Below, piece by piece: positions 1 through 8,212 of a DNA stretch of 64,000 nucleotides. Origin of the DNA: Devosia sp. Its GTDB lineage: Bacteria; Pseudomonadota; Alphaproteobacteria; Rhizobiales; Devosiaceae. The notes under the pieces are model-generated. The model saw nothing but the letters and a program-made list of their open reading frames with translations. It ran no database searches and was not told the DNA's origin. The stretch is from contig NZ_JAQGJV010000095.1 in NCBI RefSeq assembly GCF_028290435.1, positions 1-64,000 of the forward strand. The letters are read 5' to 3'. Every line of letters starts with the position of its first letter. The first letter of the stretch is position 1. Both the position numbers and the translations under genes were made by a program.

Positions 1-60
1 AAGGCGTTTGACATCAAGCTGACGCCGGAAGACCTGAAGTGGCTGGAAGACGGCAAGTAG
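1..60 (+). CDS. C-terminal end of an unidentified protein (partial)
   Basis: The first 19 codons form an open frame that ends in TAG at 58-60, reading KAFDIKLTPEDLKWLEDGK. The beginning lies off the left edge. The short Thr-Pro-Glu-Asp-Leu-x-Trp-Leu tail resembles the C-terminus of some aldo/keto reductases, but this is too little sequence to name a family. A hairpin terminator follows at 92-122, which supports this being a real gene end. Confidence 0.5.
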   Translation, partial: KAFDIKLTPEDLKWLEDGK

Positions 61-91
61 GGCTGGCCAACGCCGTAGCCTGAACGTACTC

Positions 92-122
92 AACACCCCC
101 GGGCTCGCCCCGAGGGTGTTTT
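92..122 (+). terminator. Rho-independent terminator
   Basis: AACACCC at 92-98 pairs with GGGTGTT at 114-120, with a GC-rich inner stem between them and a short T run after it. It closes the partial gene at the left edge. Confidence 0.65.
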
Positions 123-148
123 GCTTCCCGCAAAGCCTACACCCACTC

Positions 149-326
149 GGTGTCACCCCGGCGAAGGCCGGGGCCTATCCCGAGATATGGTGGCCGCCTC
201 ATGCACCGCACACCCCCACCCAACCTCCCCCTCCAGGGGGAGGAGTCTGCCGGTGGGTTGAACTAGATCGAGTTCCAAGAGTGGAGCGATCTCCTCCCCC
301 TATTAGGGGGAGGCTGGGTGGGGGTG
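149..326. repeat. Mosaic of GC-rich intergenic palindromes
   Basis: The stretch starts with a GTCACCCCGGCGAAGGCCGG-type motif (151-170), which recurs in the element at 58913-59046 and in degraded form near 10571. Further in, 211-231 and 306-326 form an inverted pair with one mismatch in 21 bases (CACCCCCACCCAACCTCCCC type). No gene is supported here. This is dispersed repeat material of the kind common between genes in Rhizobiales. Confidence 0.65.
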
Positions 327-349
327 CCGTTTAGCCCCGACCTATCCAA

Positions 350-612
350 CTTACCCAACTACTCCCCATCCCCAAATCCTCCCGCATAATCACCCCCGAT
401 ATCCCCACATCGGCTGCGGGTTCGCGACGAACGGCCGTGGGGAGTTTGGTGGGAGGGGAATGCGGTCGCGCGATCCCTGGGCCAGCGCGACGTTCGTCAT
501 CCCAGACATGAAGGGAGGCCACGTTCGGGCGGCCAGAAACCCCATCGCATGCGGCGAGGCGCTGTCTCGCTTATCTAAAAAACCATGAGGCACGTCTCGC
601 CGCATGCCGCAG
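350..612 (+). repeat. 263-bp dispersed element, copy 1
   Basis: The reverse complement of this stretch matches 58627-58888 along its full length, at roughly 90 percent identity by eye with small indels. One end carries a 12-base inverted repeat, GCATGCGGCGAG at 547-558 with its complement at 596-607. No transposase is present, so this is a non-autonomous repeat. The short open frames inside it are not believable genes. Confidence 0.85.
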
Positions 613-986
613 TCCTTGCAAAACCGTGAGCCGCTCGGGCCGCACGGCGTTTCAGCCTGCCCGAACCATCTCCACGCACACCTCCCATGCGCCGCCCGAT
701 CCCGATTAAACTTGCTATTTCAACCGTCTTCCCCCATATCAGCGCCATCGTCACCGGCGCATGGGATCATAATGGGTCCCGATGGTGCCAGCCTGATGTG
801 ACGGACTTCTCTTCTTATCGACCTAAGCGGTGAGCGGCGAAGTCAACCTGAAGCATGCTTCAGGCTTGAGCCAGCACCCGCGCGATATCTCCGTTTTTAT
901 CGCCGATGCCCCTGTTGTAACCGCCACCGGCTCAGCCGCTGGCGTTCTGTGCGCTGCTTTGGTTCTGCGCGCAGGACACGCGTCAT
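613..986. other. Long leader/intergenic region before the DEAD-box helicase
   Basis: These 374 bases hold no convincing gene. A perfect 18-base palindrome lies at 847-864. Helicases of this type often have long cold-responsive leaders, so part of this region may be transcribed 5' UTR, but I see no clear promoter. Confidence 0.4.
847..864. promoter_or_regulatory. Perfect 18-bp palindrome (possible operator)
   Basis: CCTGAAGCA is followed at once by its exact complement TGCTTCAGG, with no spacer. It lies about 120 bases upstream of the helicase start. There is no T tract, so it is not a terminator. A repressor site is possible but the regulator is unknown. Confidence 0.35.
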
Positions 987-2528
987 GTGACGCACGAACC
1001 GAAAGAATACATTTTGTCCGATTTTATCTCCCTCGGCCTGCCGTCAATGCTCACCGATAGCCTCACGGCAAACGGCTTCACCGAGCCCACCAAGATCCAG
1101 TCCCAGGCCATTCCGCATCTGCTGGCCGGCAAGGATCTCATGGGCATTGCCCAGACCGGCTCCGGCAAGACGGCAGCCTTCGGCCTGCCGATCCTGGCCG
1201 GCCTTCTGACCCTCACCGGCCGTCCGCGACCGATGACCACCCGTGCCCTCATTCTCGCCCCGACCCGCGAACTGGCCGTCCAGATCGACGAAGCCATCCG
1301 CAAGTTCGCCGGCTCCAAGATGGGCCTGTCGACCGTGCTCGTGCTCGGCGGCGTGTCGCGTTACCATCAGGTGCAGCGCATTGCCAAGGGCGTCGACGTC
1401 GTCGTCGCTACCCCCGGCCGCCTCAAGGATTTGATGGACGACGGCAAGATCAAGCTCGGCGAAACCCGCTGGCTCGTTCTCGACGAAGCCGACCGTATGC
1501 TCGACATGGGCTTCATCGCCCCGGTGCGCCACATCGTCAAGGCCATCGGCATGAAGCGCCAGACCATGCTGTTCTCGGCCACCATGGCCCCTGAAGTCGC
1601 CGACCTCGCCAAGACCCTCCTGAGCGATCCGGTGCGTGTCGATGCCCAGGTTGCTGGTTCCACAGTGGTCAAGATCGACCAGCGCGTGATCCTCTCCGGT
1701 GCCAAGGCCAAGCGCGGCGTGCTCAACGAGCTGCTGGCCGACGAAAAGGAAGGCATGGAGCGCGTGATCATTTTCGCCCGCACCAAGCATGGCGCCGATC
1801 GCGTCGCCAAGAACCTCGAAATCGACGGTCACAAGGCCTCGGCCATCCATGGCAACAAGTCCCAGAACGCCCGCCAGGGCGCCCTCAAGGGCTTTGCCTC
1901 GGGTGACGTGCGCATCCTCGTCGCCACCGATATCGCCGCTCGCGGCATCGACGTCCCCGGCATCACCCATGTGGTGAACTACGAGCTGCCCGACGATCCG
2001 GAAAACTATGTCCACCGCATCGGCCGCACCGGCCGGAACGGGGCTTCGGGCATTGCCATCACGCTCTGTGACGGCACCGAGCGCGGCAAGCTGCGCGACG
2101 TCGAACGCCTGATCCGCCGCACCTTGCCCTATACGGGTGATCTGAGCCTGGCCAACAGCACCGGCGTGATCGAAGCGCCGCGTTCGGCCTACAAGCCCGC
2201 ATCGGGCCGTCCGGGTCCGCGCAATTCGCGTAACCCCAAGGCTGCCCCGCCGGCCGACCGTCGCGCGCCTGCCGAGCGTCGTCCCTTCGCCGAATTCGGC
2301 AAGGAAGCGCCGCCGAAGCCCGCCCGCACCCGTCCTGCCGCCGAAGCGCCGCGCGCTCCGCTGCCTGATTCCCAGGTCAATCGCGTTCGGCGCGATTTGG
2401 AAACCGGCAAGCCGATTGGCGCCAAGCCGGCCGCTAAGCCAAAGCAGCGCTGGGGCAAGACCCAGAAGGATGCGGCCCGCGATAATGGCCGCTCCAATGC
2501 CGATCGCCAGCGCGGTCGCGTAGCCTAA
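987..2528 (+). CDS. DEAD-box ATP-dependent RNA helicase, RhlE-like
   Basis: This enzyme unwinds RNA duplexes with ATP, probably in ribosome assembly or RNA decay at low temperature. From the first ATG, Walker A AQTGSGKT is at residues 55-62, PTREL at 92-96, ATPGRL near 141, DEAD at 166-169 and SATM near 190. VATDIAARGIDV and HRIGRTGR follow in the second RecA domain. The last 120 residues are a basic Pro/Ala/Arg-rich tail, as in RhlE-type helicases. An in-frame TTG at 1014 would start the protein at Ser-Asp-Phe, the usual family beginning. Neither start has a strong ribosome site, so 1014 may be the true one. Confidence 0.93.
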   Translation: MTHEPKEYILSDFISLGLPSMLTDSLTANGFTEPTKIQSQAIPHLLAGKDLMGIAQTGSGKTAAFGLPILAGLLTLTGRPRPMTTRALILAPTRELAVQIDEAIRKFAGSKMGLSTVLVLGGVSRYHQVQRIAKGVDVVVATPGRLKDLMDDGKIKLGETRWLVLDEADRMLDMGFIAPVRHIVKAIGMKRQTMLFSATMAPEVADLAKTLLSDPVRVDAQVAGSTVVKIDQRVILSGAKAKRGVLNELLADEKEGMERVIIFARTKHGADRVAKNLEIDGHKASAIHGNKSQNARQGALKGFASGDVRILVATDIAARGIDVPGITHVVNYELPDDPENYVHRIGRTGRNGASGIAITLCDGTERGKLRDVERLIRRTLPYTGDLSLANSTGVIEAPRSAYKPASGRPGPRNSRNPKAAPPADRRAPAERRPFAEFGKEAPPKPARTRPAAEAPRAPLPDSQVNRVRRDLETGKPIGAKPAAKPKQRWGKTQKDAARDNGRSNADRQRGRVA

Positions 2529-2549
2529 ATTATCCTCATCGACTAAGAA

Positions 2550-2574
2550 GGGCGGCATAATTGCCGCCCTTTCT
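2550..2574 (+). terminator. Rho-independent terminator after the helicase
   Basis: GGGCGGCA at 2550-2557 and TGCCGCCC at 2562-2569 form an 8-bp stem with a TAAT loop, followed by TTTCT. It lies between the helicase stop and the next start at 2590, so the next gene probably has its own promoter or relies on readthrough. Confidence 0.8.
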
Positions 2575-2589
2575 GTTTTCGGAGCCAGC

Positions 2590-3480
2590 ATGACCAGCGT
2601 TGCGATAATCGGACCCGGTGCTATCGGCGGCACGCTCGCCGCATGGTTGGCCCAGGACCCTGCGCTCAGCATCACGCTCTGCGCCCGCACGCCGTTTTCC
2701 GGTCTGCATGTGGAGACCCCCGACGGCACGCTCACCGCATCGCCGCTGGTGCTGACTGACCCGGCTGATGCCGTGGCCGTGGATTGGGTGCTCGTCTGCA
2801 CCAAGACCTATGACGTCGAGGCCACCAAGGTCTGGCTGGACCGGCTGGTTGCCCCTCAGACCCTCGTCGCCGTGGTCCAGAATGGCGTCGAGCACGTCAA
2901 GCCGTTCGCCCATCTCGTGCCCCCCGAACGCATCGTGCCGGTGATGATTAACCTGCCGGCCGCGCGCAGTGCGCCGGGCCGCATCGTGCAACATCGCGAC
3001 GGCTTCATGTCCGTGCCGGCAGGCCGCAATGGCGAGGATTTCGTCGCCCTGTTCGCCAATACGAAAGTTGCCGCAACGGCCGACGCCGACTTCGTCTCGC
3101 AAATCTGGATCAAGCTAACCGGCAATTGCGGGACCATCGTTCCCGCCCTGACGCTGCGGGCTACTGGCCCGGTCTGGAGCGACGAGCTGGAAGCGATCAT
3201 GCGGGGTCTGCTCGAAGAATGCGCTGCGGTCGGCCGCGCCGAGGGCGCCCAAATCCCCGCCAGCGTTATCGAGGACGCCATCCAGCGTTTCCGCAATGCG
3301 CCTGAAGGCTCGTCCGCTGGCTCAATCCATGCCGATCGCCTCGCGGGGCATCAGATGGAGATAGATGCCCGCAACGGCGTCATCGTCCGGCTGGGCAAGC
3401 GGCACGGCATTCCGACGCCGATGAACGCCCTTTTGGTGACGCTGCTCGGTGCGTCGGGCAGTCCCTGGGTGACGCGTTAG
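2590..3480 (+). CDS. Ketopantoate reductase (ApbA/PanE) family oxidoreductase
   Basis: The family reduces 2-dehydropantoate or related 2-oxo acids with NADPH. The N-terminus has the Rossmann motif GPGAIGG (residues 8-14). The middle shows the family pattern LVCTKTYDVEA and VVQNGVEH, and the C-terminal helical domain contains the conserved Lys-x-x-x-Asn (KLTGNCGT). The 296-aa length is normal. The start has a GGAG ribosome site. Because many bacteria carry paralogs acting on other 2-oxo acids, panE itself cannot be claimed. Its stop codon overlaps that of the convergent otsA. Confidence 0.85.
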   Translation: MTSVAIIGPGAIGGTLAAWLAQDPALSITLCARTPFSGLHVETPDGTLTASPLVLTDPADAVAVDWVLVCTKTYDVEATKVWLDRLVAPQTLVAVVQNGVEHVKPFAHLVPPERIVPVMINLPAARSAPGRIVQHRDGFMSVPAGRNGEDFVALFANTKVAATADADFVSQIWIKLTGNCGTIVPALTLRATGPVWSDELEAIMRGLLEECAAVGRAEGAQIPASVIEDAIQRFRNAPEGSSAGSIHADRLAGHQMEIDARNGVIVRLGKRHGIPTPMNALLVTLLGASGSPWVTR

Positions 3481-4892
3481 CCGACCGACGCGAGATACAA
3501 GACATCCCGCAACGGTCCCGAGCCCTGCTGTGCATCCGGACTCAGCCGCGCCAGATAGCTCGACGCCCAATTGTCGACGCTATAAAGCCGCGCCGCGTCC
3601 ATCAGTGCATGCCAGCGCTCCTGGCGTTCATCGAGCCCCATATCCAGCGCCAGCCGCAGGGCTTCGGCCGTTTCATCGGTATCGAAGGGATTGACCAGCA
3701 GGGCCTCGGGAAAAATCTCCGCCGCTCCGGCAAAACGCGACAGCACCAGAACACCCGGATCGACCGGGTTCTGCGAGGCGACATATTCGTGCGCCACCAG
3801 ATTCATCCCGTCGCGCAATGGCGTCACCAGCCCCACCCGGGCCAGCCGATACAGCCCGGCCAGGCTCGGCTGGCCATAGGCACGCTTCACATAGGTGAGC
3901 GGCGCCCAGTCCGGTTCGGCGAAGCGCCCCATGACATGGCCACACATGGCGTCCAGCGTATCGCTGGTCTCCTGGTATTCCTTGATGCTGTCGCGCGACG
4001 GCGGCGCCACCTGCAGCAAATGCACCAGGCGGCGGAATTGCGGATTGTTGGCCAGCAATTTCTCATAGGCCTCGACCCGCTGCGGCAAGCCCTTGGAATA
4101 GTCGAGCCGGTCGACCCCCAGGATCAGCCGCTGATCGTCCATGGCGCGCTGCATGCGCTTGACCATCTTGTTCGCCGCCGGGCTGGTGGACAGCTTGGCA
4201 AAGGCATCGGGGTCCGAGCCGATCGGGAACACCGCGATCTCGGTCTGCGAAAAGTCCACCGCCTCAAGCGGACCATCCGAGAGCGAGGACGGCGATTGGT
4301 GATCGGCGAAATCGTTGAACGCCGCCACATCGCGCTGTGCCTGCAGACCCACCAGATTGTAGCGCGACAGGTCGCGCATCAGCTCATTGTGGTGCGGAAT
4401 GGCATAGAGCGCGTCGGTCGTGGGGAAGGGGATGTGGAGATAAAAGCCGATCCGATTGCGCGCCCCCAAATGGCGCAATTCAGTCGCCAGTGGGATCAGG
4501 TGATAATCATGCACCCAGATCACGTCGTCAGGCTGCAAATGCGGCAACAGCGCCTTGGCGAACTGGGTGTTCACCCGCCGATAGGCTTCGTACCAGGGCG
4601 CCTCGATAGTGGCGAGGTCGAGCCGCAGGTGAAAGCTCGGCCACAGGATCGAGTTGGAAAATCCCGCATAATAAGCGTGATGGTCTTCGCGGGTCAGGTC
4701 GACCTTGCCGACGCTCAGCCCGTCAATGTCCTCGAACACGGCATCGGCCGACGGTTTTTCCGTCAGCTTGCCCGACCAGCCGAACCAGAAGCCTTCGCGT
4801 TCGGCCAGGGTCTTGCGCAGGGCGACGGCCAAGCCGCCCGCCGCCGGGCCGCGCCCCGGCGTGCGGTTCGAAACGATAATCAGCCTATTCAT
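3477..4892 (-). CDS. otsA: Trehalose-6-phosphate synthase (GT20)
   Basis: It transfers glucose from UDP-glucose to glucose-6-phosphate, making the osmoprotectant precursor trehalose-6-phosphate. Family landmarks are the N-terminal LIIVSNR and the GG of the Gly-rich UDP-sugar loop, the central VHDYHL and IGFYLHIPFP, GVDRLDYSKG, and LRDGMNLVAHEY near the C-terminus. Length is 471 aa, normal for OtsA. ATG at 4892 follows a GGGGG ribosome site; the upstream TTG at 4904 is less likely. It lies 18 bp behind otsB in the same operon. Confidence 0.95.
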   Translation of the reverse strand: MNRLIIVSNRTPGRGPAAGGLAVALRKTLAEREGFWFGWSGKLTEKPSADAVFEDIDGLSVGKVDLTREDHHAYYAGFSNSILWPSFHLRLDLATIEAPWYEAYRRVNTQFAKALLPHLQPDDVIWVHDYHLIPLATELRHLGARNRIGFYLHIPFPTTDALYAIPHHNELMRDLSRYNLVGLQAQRDVAAFNDFADHQSPSSLSDGPLEAVDFSQTEIAVFPIGSDPDAFAKLSTSPAANKMVKRMQRAMDDQRLILGVDRLDYSKGLPQRVEAYEKLLANNPQFRRLVHLLQVAPPSRDSIKEYQETSDTLDAMCGHVMGRFAEPDWAPLTYVKRAYGQPSLAGLYRLARVGLVTPLRDGMNLVAHEYVASQNPVDPGVLVLSRFAGAAEIFPEALLVNPFDTDETAEALRLALDMGLDERQERWHALMDAARLYSVDNWASSYLARLSPDAQQGSGPLRDVLYLASVG

Positions 4893-4910
4893 GCTTGCCC
4901 CCAAGCGGTC

Positions 4911-5696
4911 TTAATGCGTCTGTTCTTCGGCGAGCCGGTCGCGCGCTGCAATATCGCCAAGCCCGCGCAGCAGAGCGTGGACCGATGCAACATTGGCGAT
5001 GCGCATCCGTGCGGCAGTCTGGCCGTCGCCCAGCTTGATGCCGATGCCACCCAGTTCCTGGGCGGCGATGAAGCCATCCTCGTCGGTGGTGTCATCGCCG
5101 ATGAAAATCGGCGTGCGGCCAATAAACGGCTCCTCGGTCATGAAGGCGCGCAGCGCCGAGCCTTTGGTCACGCCGCGGGGGCGGGCCTCGAATACCATCT
5201 TGCCGGGCACGAGGGCAAAGTCCGGAACGCCCCCGATGGCCTCTTCCATGGCCTGCCGGCAGATGGCCTCAAGCTCCGGCGCCTGGCGGAAATGCAGGGC
5301 CACCGCGCCATCCTTGGCTTCCATCAGGAGGCCCGAATGGGCCATGACCAGCGGCTCGACCGCATGGGCAATTTCCTCGGCACCGATGGTAGACGCGGTA
5401 TCGGGTCGCTCGACCGTGCCGTCGGCGCGACGGCGTTGAGTACCGTGCGCTCCCGCCACCGGCAAAATCAGCGGCGACAGGTAGCGGTCGATGTCCTCGA
5501 TTTCGCGCCCGGTCAGCACCGCAAAGGCGCTGTCGAGTTCCCGCGCCGCGCGTTCGAGTGCTCGAGGCAGGGAATCGGGAACATCGATGTCGTCAGGCGT
5601 ATCGGCGATTTCCACCAGCGTGCCGTCGAAGTCGGTGAAGATTGCCAAGCGCGTCGCCGCGACGTGGGCCGCGGCAGCATGATCGATGTCGGACAT
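4911..5696 (-). CDS. otsB: Trehalose-6-phosphate phosphatase (HAD superfamily)
   Basis: It dephosphorylates trehalose-6-phosphate to trehalose. HAD motif I is FTDFDGTLVE with the nucleophile and acid/base Asp at residues 22 and 24. Motif II is VLTGRE, and the metal-binding motif IV is FIGDDTTDEDGF. Length 261 aa fits. It is the first gene of otsBA. A near-consensus general-stress promoter sits 37 bases upstream, which fits the known stress control of trehalose synthesis in Rhizobiales. Confidence 0.94.
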   Translation of the reverse strand: MSDIDHAAAAHVAATRLAIFTDFDGTLVEIADTPDDIDVPDSLPRALERAARELDSAFAVLTGREIEDIDRYLSPLILPVAGAHGTQRRRADGTVERPDTASTIGAEEIAHAVEPLVMAHSGLLMEAKDGAVALHFRQAPELEAICRQAMEEAIGGVPDFALVPGKMVFEARPRGVTKGSALRAFMTEEPFIGRTPIFIGDDTTDEDGFIAAQELGGIGIKLGDGQTAARMRIANVASVHALLRGLGDIAARDRLAEEQTH

Positions 5697-5732
5697 GGAT
5701 TGGGCCTTTGGTTAGCCGAACTCTGCACGCTC

Positions 5733-5757
5733 AACGTCCGAGCAGGACAATGGTTCG
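5733..5757 (-). promoter_or_regulatory. Candidate EcfG-type stress promoter of otsBA (one mismatch)
   Basis: Read on the minus strand, CGAAC at 5757-5753 is followed after 16 bases by CGTT at 5736-5733. The consensus is GGAAC-N16/17-CGTT, so only the first base differs. The distance of 37 bases to the otsB start is like those of the better sites at 31029 and 48400. Confidence 0.45.
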
Positions 5758-5876
5758 GCCATGGCAGCCATGCGCCAGGCGGGACAGATGAACGAAAGCT
5801 AAATGCGGCATTGGCGGGCCATTCAAATGGCCGGCGCTATCACGGCGTCAACACCGCAATTCGAGACCGAAATCAA

Positions 5877-6011
5877 ATGCCACCGATGCTGTTCACCGCC
5901 CTGATCGGGCTCGTTTTCAACCTGTTCTTCTCCGGCGTCCTGCCGCAGCAGCACCAGGCTGGCGCCTTCAAGCTGAAGGCCGCCATCAGCATCGATGTCG
6001 CTAATCGCTAA
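5877..6011 (+). CDS. Small hydrophobic protein (44 aa), uncertain
   Basis: An open frame divergent from otsB encodes 44 residues. A membrane-spanning stretch (LFTALIGLVFNLFFSGVL, about residues 5-22) is followed by a short polar tail. The ribosome site is weak; ATG at 5886 is an alternative start. No family is recognised. It is followed 16 bases later by a second tiny hydrophobic frame, which makes both slightly more credible. Confidence 0.35.
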   Translation: MPPMLFTALIGLVFNLFFSGVLPQQHQAGAFKLKAAISIDVANR

Positions 6012-6027
6012 ACTGGGGGATTTCCAA

Positions 6028-6147
6028 ATGACGCAAGTTTTTCTCACCGTGCTGTTCGTTATGGCCATGAGCATGCTGACCTTCGCCGCCTCGCTGGCCG
6101 AAGGCCCGGGCAGCGCCATAACTGCGCCGATCACGCTGCACGAATAA
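6028..6147 (+). CDS. Small hydrophobic or secreted peptide (39 aa)
   Basis: ATG at 6028 is preceded by GGGGGA at a proper ribosome-site distance. The product has a hydrophobic segment over residues 4-21 with a possible signal-type end (FAASLAEG), then an Ala/Pro/Thr-rich tail. It could be a one-pass membrane peptide or a cleaved secreted peptide. No family is recognised. It converges with the deaminase gene, with stop codons almost touching. Confidence 0.45.
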   Translation: MTQVFLTVLFVMAMSMLTFAASLAEGPGSAITAPITLHE

Positions 6148-6151
6148 GTTT

Positions 6152-6775
6152 TTAAGCGAGGGGAATGCCTTTGCTTCCCTTGTCCTGCTGATAGGCAGCA
6201 GACAGATCGGCATAAAGCGCATTGAGATCGTCCACCCGCGCCACCAGCTCCTCCTTGTGGCTGCGGTCGAGCCCGGCAATCATCTGCACGATATTGTGGC
6301 TGGTCCAATATTGATTGGCGCGGTTGTAGAGCGGGCGATCCGGCGAAACCGTCCCAGTCTCCGGCTCCGGAACGGCATAAACCGCCTTCAGGATCTGGAT
6401 GTCATAGGGGATCGCAAAGCTGTCGCGGCTGTCCTCGTGGCTGAACAGATAGTAGAAATTGTCGAACCCCGACCAGGTGATCCCCGATAGGCACAGCGAG
6501 CAGGGCTCGTGCGTGGCGAGGAACAGGCAGTCCTTAACGTCGGGCCGCTTATCCCCCGGCAGCTCAAAGAAGCGCTTAATGGCATGCATTTCGCCATGCC
6601 AGAGGGGGTTTTCGATTTCGTTATTGGTTTCTGCCACCACCACCGATAGATCGGACTTGCGCAGGATCGCCGCCCCGAACAGTTTGTTGCCGCGCGCCAC
6701 GCCCTTGCGGGTTACCGGCGCGATATCGGCTTCGATGACGTCGAGCAGGCGCGAAATCAGTGATGCGGTGTCCAT
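6152..6775 (-). CDS. Cytidine/deoxycytidylate-deaminase-fold nucleoside deaminase
   Basis: The zinc site of the CMP/dCMP deaminase fold is present: His60-Gly-Glu62 supplies one ligand and the catalytic proton shuttle, and Pro-Cys92-x-x-Cys95 supplies the other two ligands. It differs from the usual His-Ala-Glu by a glycine. At 207 aa it is longer than tRNA adenosine deaminases and has an extra C-terminal helical part. The substrate is unknown. A free base or nucleoside would suit the purine genes downstream, but that is inference. Confidence 0.8.
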   Translation of the reverse strand: MDTASLISRLLDVIEADIAPVTRKGVARGNKLFGAAILRKSDLSVVVAETNNEIENPLWHGEMHAIKRFFELPGDKRPDVKDCLFLATHEPCSLCLSGITWSGFDNFYYLFSHEDSRDSFAIPYDIQILKAVYAVPEPETGTVSPDRPLYNRANQYWTSHNIVQMIAGLDRSHKEELVARVDDLNALYADLSAAYQQDKGSKGIPLA

Positions 6776-6822
6776 GCAAACCCCTGTGCTGCGATGAGGC
6801 TAGCGCGGTCGCATCGATTTGC

Positions 6823-7614
6823 CTATTGCCGAACCAGCCGCACCAGTGGGTTACCCTCGGCGTCGAGGAGATACAGCGCTTCGCCGGCCAGCTCGTATCC
6901 AGCAGTGGCCTGCAGCGCGGCGAAGTATTCCGCCTCCTGCTGCATCACTGGGGTGTCGCAAGCCATCCGCGTGCCGGCGACCGGTCCGAACTGCAGGGCA
7001 GGGCCATCGAACATGGCCTCGGTGAAATAGCTGTTACAGCCACCATTGCCGCCTGCACGGCGATCGGGTGCGATCGAGAGTGAAACCTCGGTCGCGTCGA
7101 ACACGGCGCGGCCATTGAGATTGCGGACCTGCCAAATGGTGTCGAAAAGGTCGGCGGTCACTTCGAGTTCACCATCGACGGGCACTGGCTCGGTCTCGGG
7201 AGATGGCGGCGGAGGGTCAAGATTGACGATGATCATGGCCGGTAGCGGCAGTCCCGGATCGACCGGCACGGGCGTGCGGTTGCGGAACAGGGGCACACCG
7301 CCCGAGCGAATTTCGGCGATCAATCCGTAGCTCAGGTCGTCGGCGATGGCGTCGCTGCGCACGTCGAGCACGAATTGCAGCGGCACCTGGCCTTCTGCGT
7401 CGATGGGCGCCGTGGCGCCGATGGCATGGGGCACGCCCTTGGCATCGAGCGTAACCAGGGTCACGGTCAGGTCGGCGTCGGGGGGCAGGGCGATGCGCTC
7501 GCGATAGGTGACTTCGCCCGTAAAGGTGATCTGGTCGACGGCCAGGGCCGGCTCCAGCGATACGACGGCGGCGAGTAGCACCGCGCCAACCGCCCAGAGT
7601 TTACGCGAAAACAT
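6823..7614 (-). CDS. Secreted YbaY-like plus META-domain envelope protein
   Basis: Residues 1-25 form a cleavable signal peptide (hydrophobic core, end at ALA-VDQ). Residues about 28-145 match the YbaY/YscW-type putative lipoprotein beta domain (FTGEVTYRERIALPPDA; later IAEIRSGGVPLFRN). Residues about 155-263 form a META (HslJ-like) domain with FGPVAGTRMACD. There is no lipobox cysteine in the signal peptide, so it is probably periplasmic. The family is linked to envelope stress or heat resistance; no enzymatic role is known. Confidence 0.82.
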   Translation of the reverse strand: MFSRKLWAVGAVLLAAVVSLEPALAVDQITFTGEVTYRERIALPPDADLTVTLVTLDAKGVPHAIGATAPIDAEGQVPLQFVLDVRSDAIADDLSYGLIAEIRSGGVPLFRNRTPVPVDPGLPLPAMIIVNLDPPPPSPETEPVPVDGELEVTADLFDTIWQVRNLNGRAVFDATEVSLSIAPDRRAGGNGGCNSYFTEAMFDGPALQFGPVAGTRMACDTPVMQQEAEYFAALQATAGYELAGEALYLLDAEGNPLVRLVRQ

Positions 7615-7720
7615 GGCTCACTCCTGCCGCCGTCCGTCGTCAGAGAACGCCCAAACTAGAGCAAAGTGCCCATGTTTTCGAGAGACGCGACCGAATATTC
7701 ACCGCGAAAGGTAAAGGCGC

Positions 7721-8212
7721 TCAAGCGTGCCGGACCAGGTAGGGCGTCGAAAAATTGTATTCTTCGAGGTTATTGCCATCTCCGCCACGGTCCACAACCA
7801 GGAAATCTGAAGCCGCTTCCAGCGCCGTCAGAACGCCGTGCCAAGTGTTCATCGCAATGTTGACGCCTTGCCCCGGCCCGGTGAGAAACGCCCGTGGCTT
7901 AGCGGGCACACCCGACACATCCTCCGCCACGACCACGAGGAATGGGCGATCCGACAGCGGATAGAATGCCTGACTACCGAGGGGATGCCGCTCGACCAGT
8001 TTAAGGGTCAGCGGCAATTCATAAGGCTGGCCGCGAAAGATCGAGATCAGCGGCCGCGCATGCACGCCGCCAAGCTCGACCCGGGCGAGATCGTGATAGC
8101 GCTCTGTCATGCCGCCATTGATCGGATAGTGGTTGGCGCCCGCCAGTTCGATGACCTGCCCGAATGGGGCAAAGGCCTCGGCGGTCAGCGGTTCGATCAG
8201 AATGGTACTCAC
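7721..8212 (-). CDS. allA: Ureidoglycolate lyase
   Basis: It splits ureidoglycolate to glyoxylate and urea, the last step of allantoin breakdown. The 163-aa product begins [20 protein letters not shown], typical of AllA, and contains the cupin-like core [23 protein letters not shown] (split here) and [13 protein letters not shown] at 8212 is chosen because family alignment starts there. It overlaps the allE stop codon by 4 bases, so translation is coupled. Confidence 0.93.
   Translation of the reverse strand: MSTILIEPLTAEAFAPFGQVIELAGANHYPINGGMTERYHDLARVELGGVHARPLISIFRGQPYELPLTLKLVERHPLGSQAFYPLSDRPFLVVVAEDVSGVPAKPRAFLTGPGQGVNIAMNTWHGVLTALEAASDFLVVDRGGDGNNLEEYNFSTPYLVRHA

Noticed and set aside
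390-605. A 71-codon frame in copy 1 of the 263-bp repeat, with a matching frame in copy 2
   Set aside because: Similar protein appears only because the DNA repeat is shared. The frame is cut differently in copy 2 and there is no ribosome site.
1044-2804. A 586-codon minus-strand frame opposite the helicase and the PanE-like gene
   Set aside because: It covers parts of two well-supported genes and the terminator between them, and its product has no recognisable motif.
3609-6011. An open frame of 800 codons on the plus strand, antisense to otsA and otsB
   Set aside because: The minus strand encodes two clear enzymes. The long plus frame is a shadow caused by high GC codon use, rich in Arg/Gln/His and with no family motif. 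Only its last 44 codons, beyond otsB, are kept as a possible small gene.
7646-7670. An EcfG-like promoter before the YbaY/META gene (GGCAC-N16-CGTT on the minus strand)
   Set aside because: The mismatch is at a key A of the -35 element. The 32-base distance is right, but one such match is expected by chance in this much sequence.
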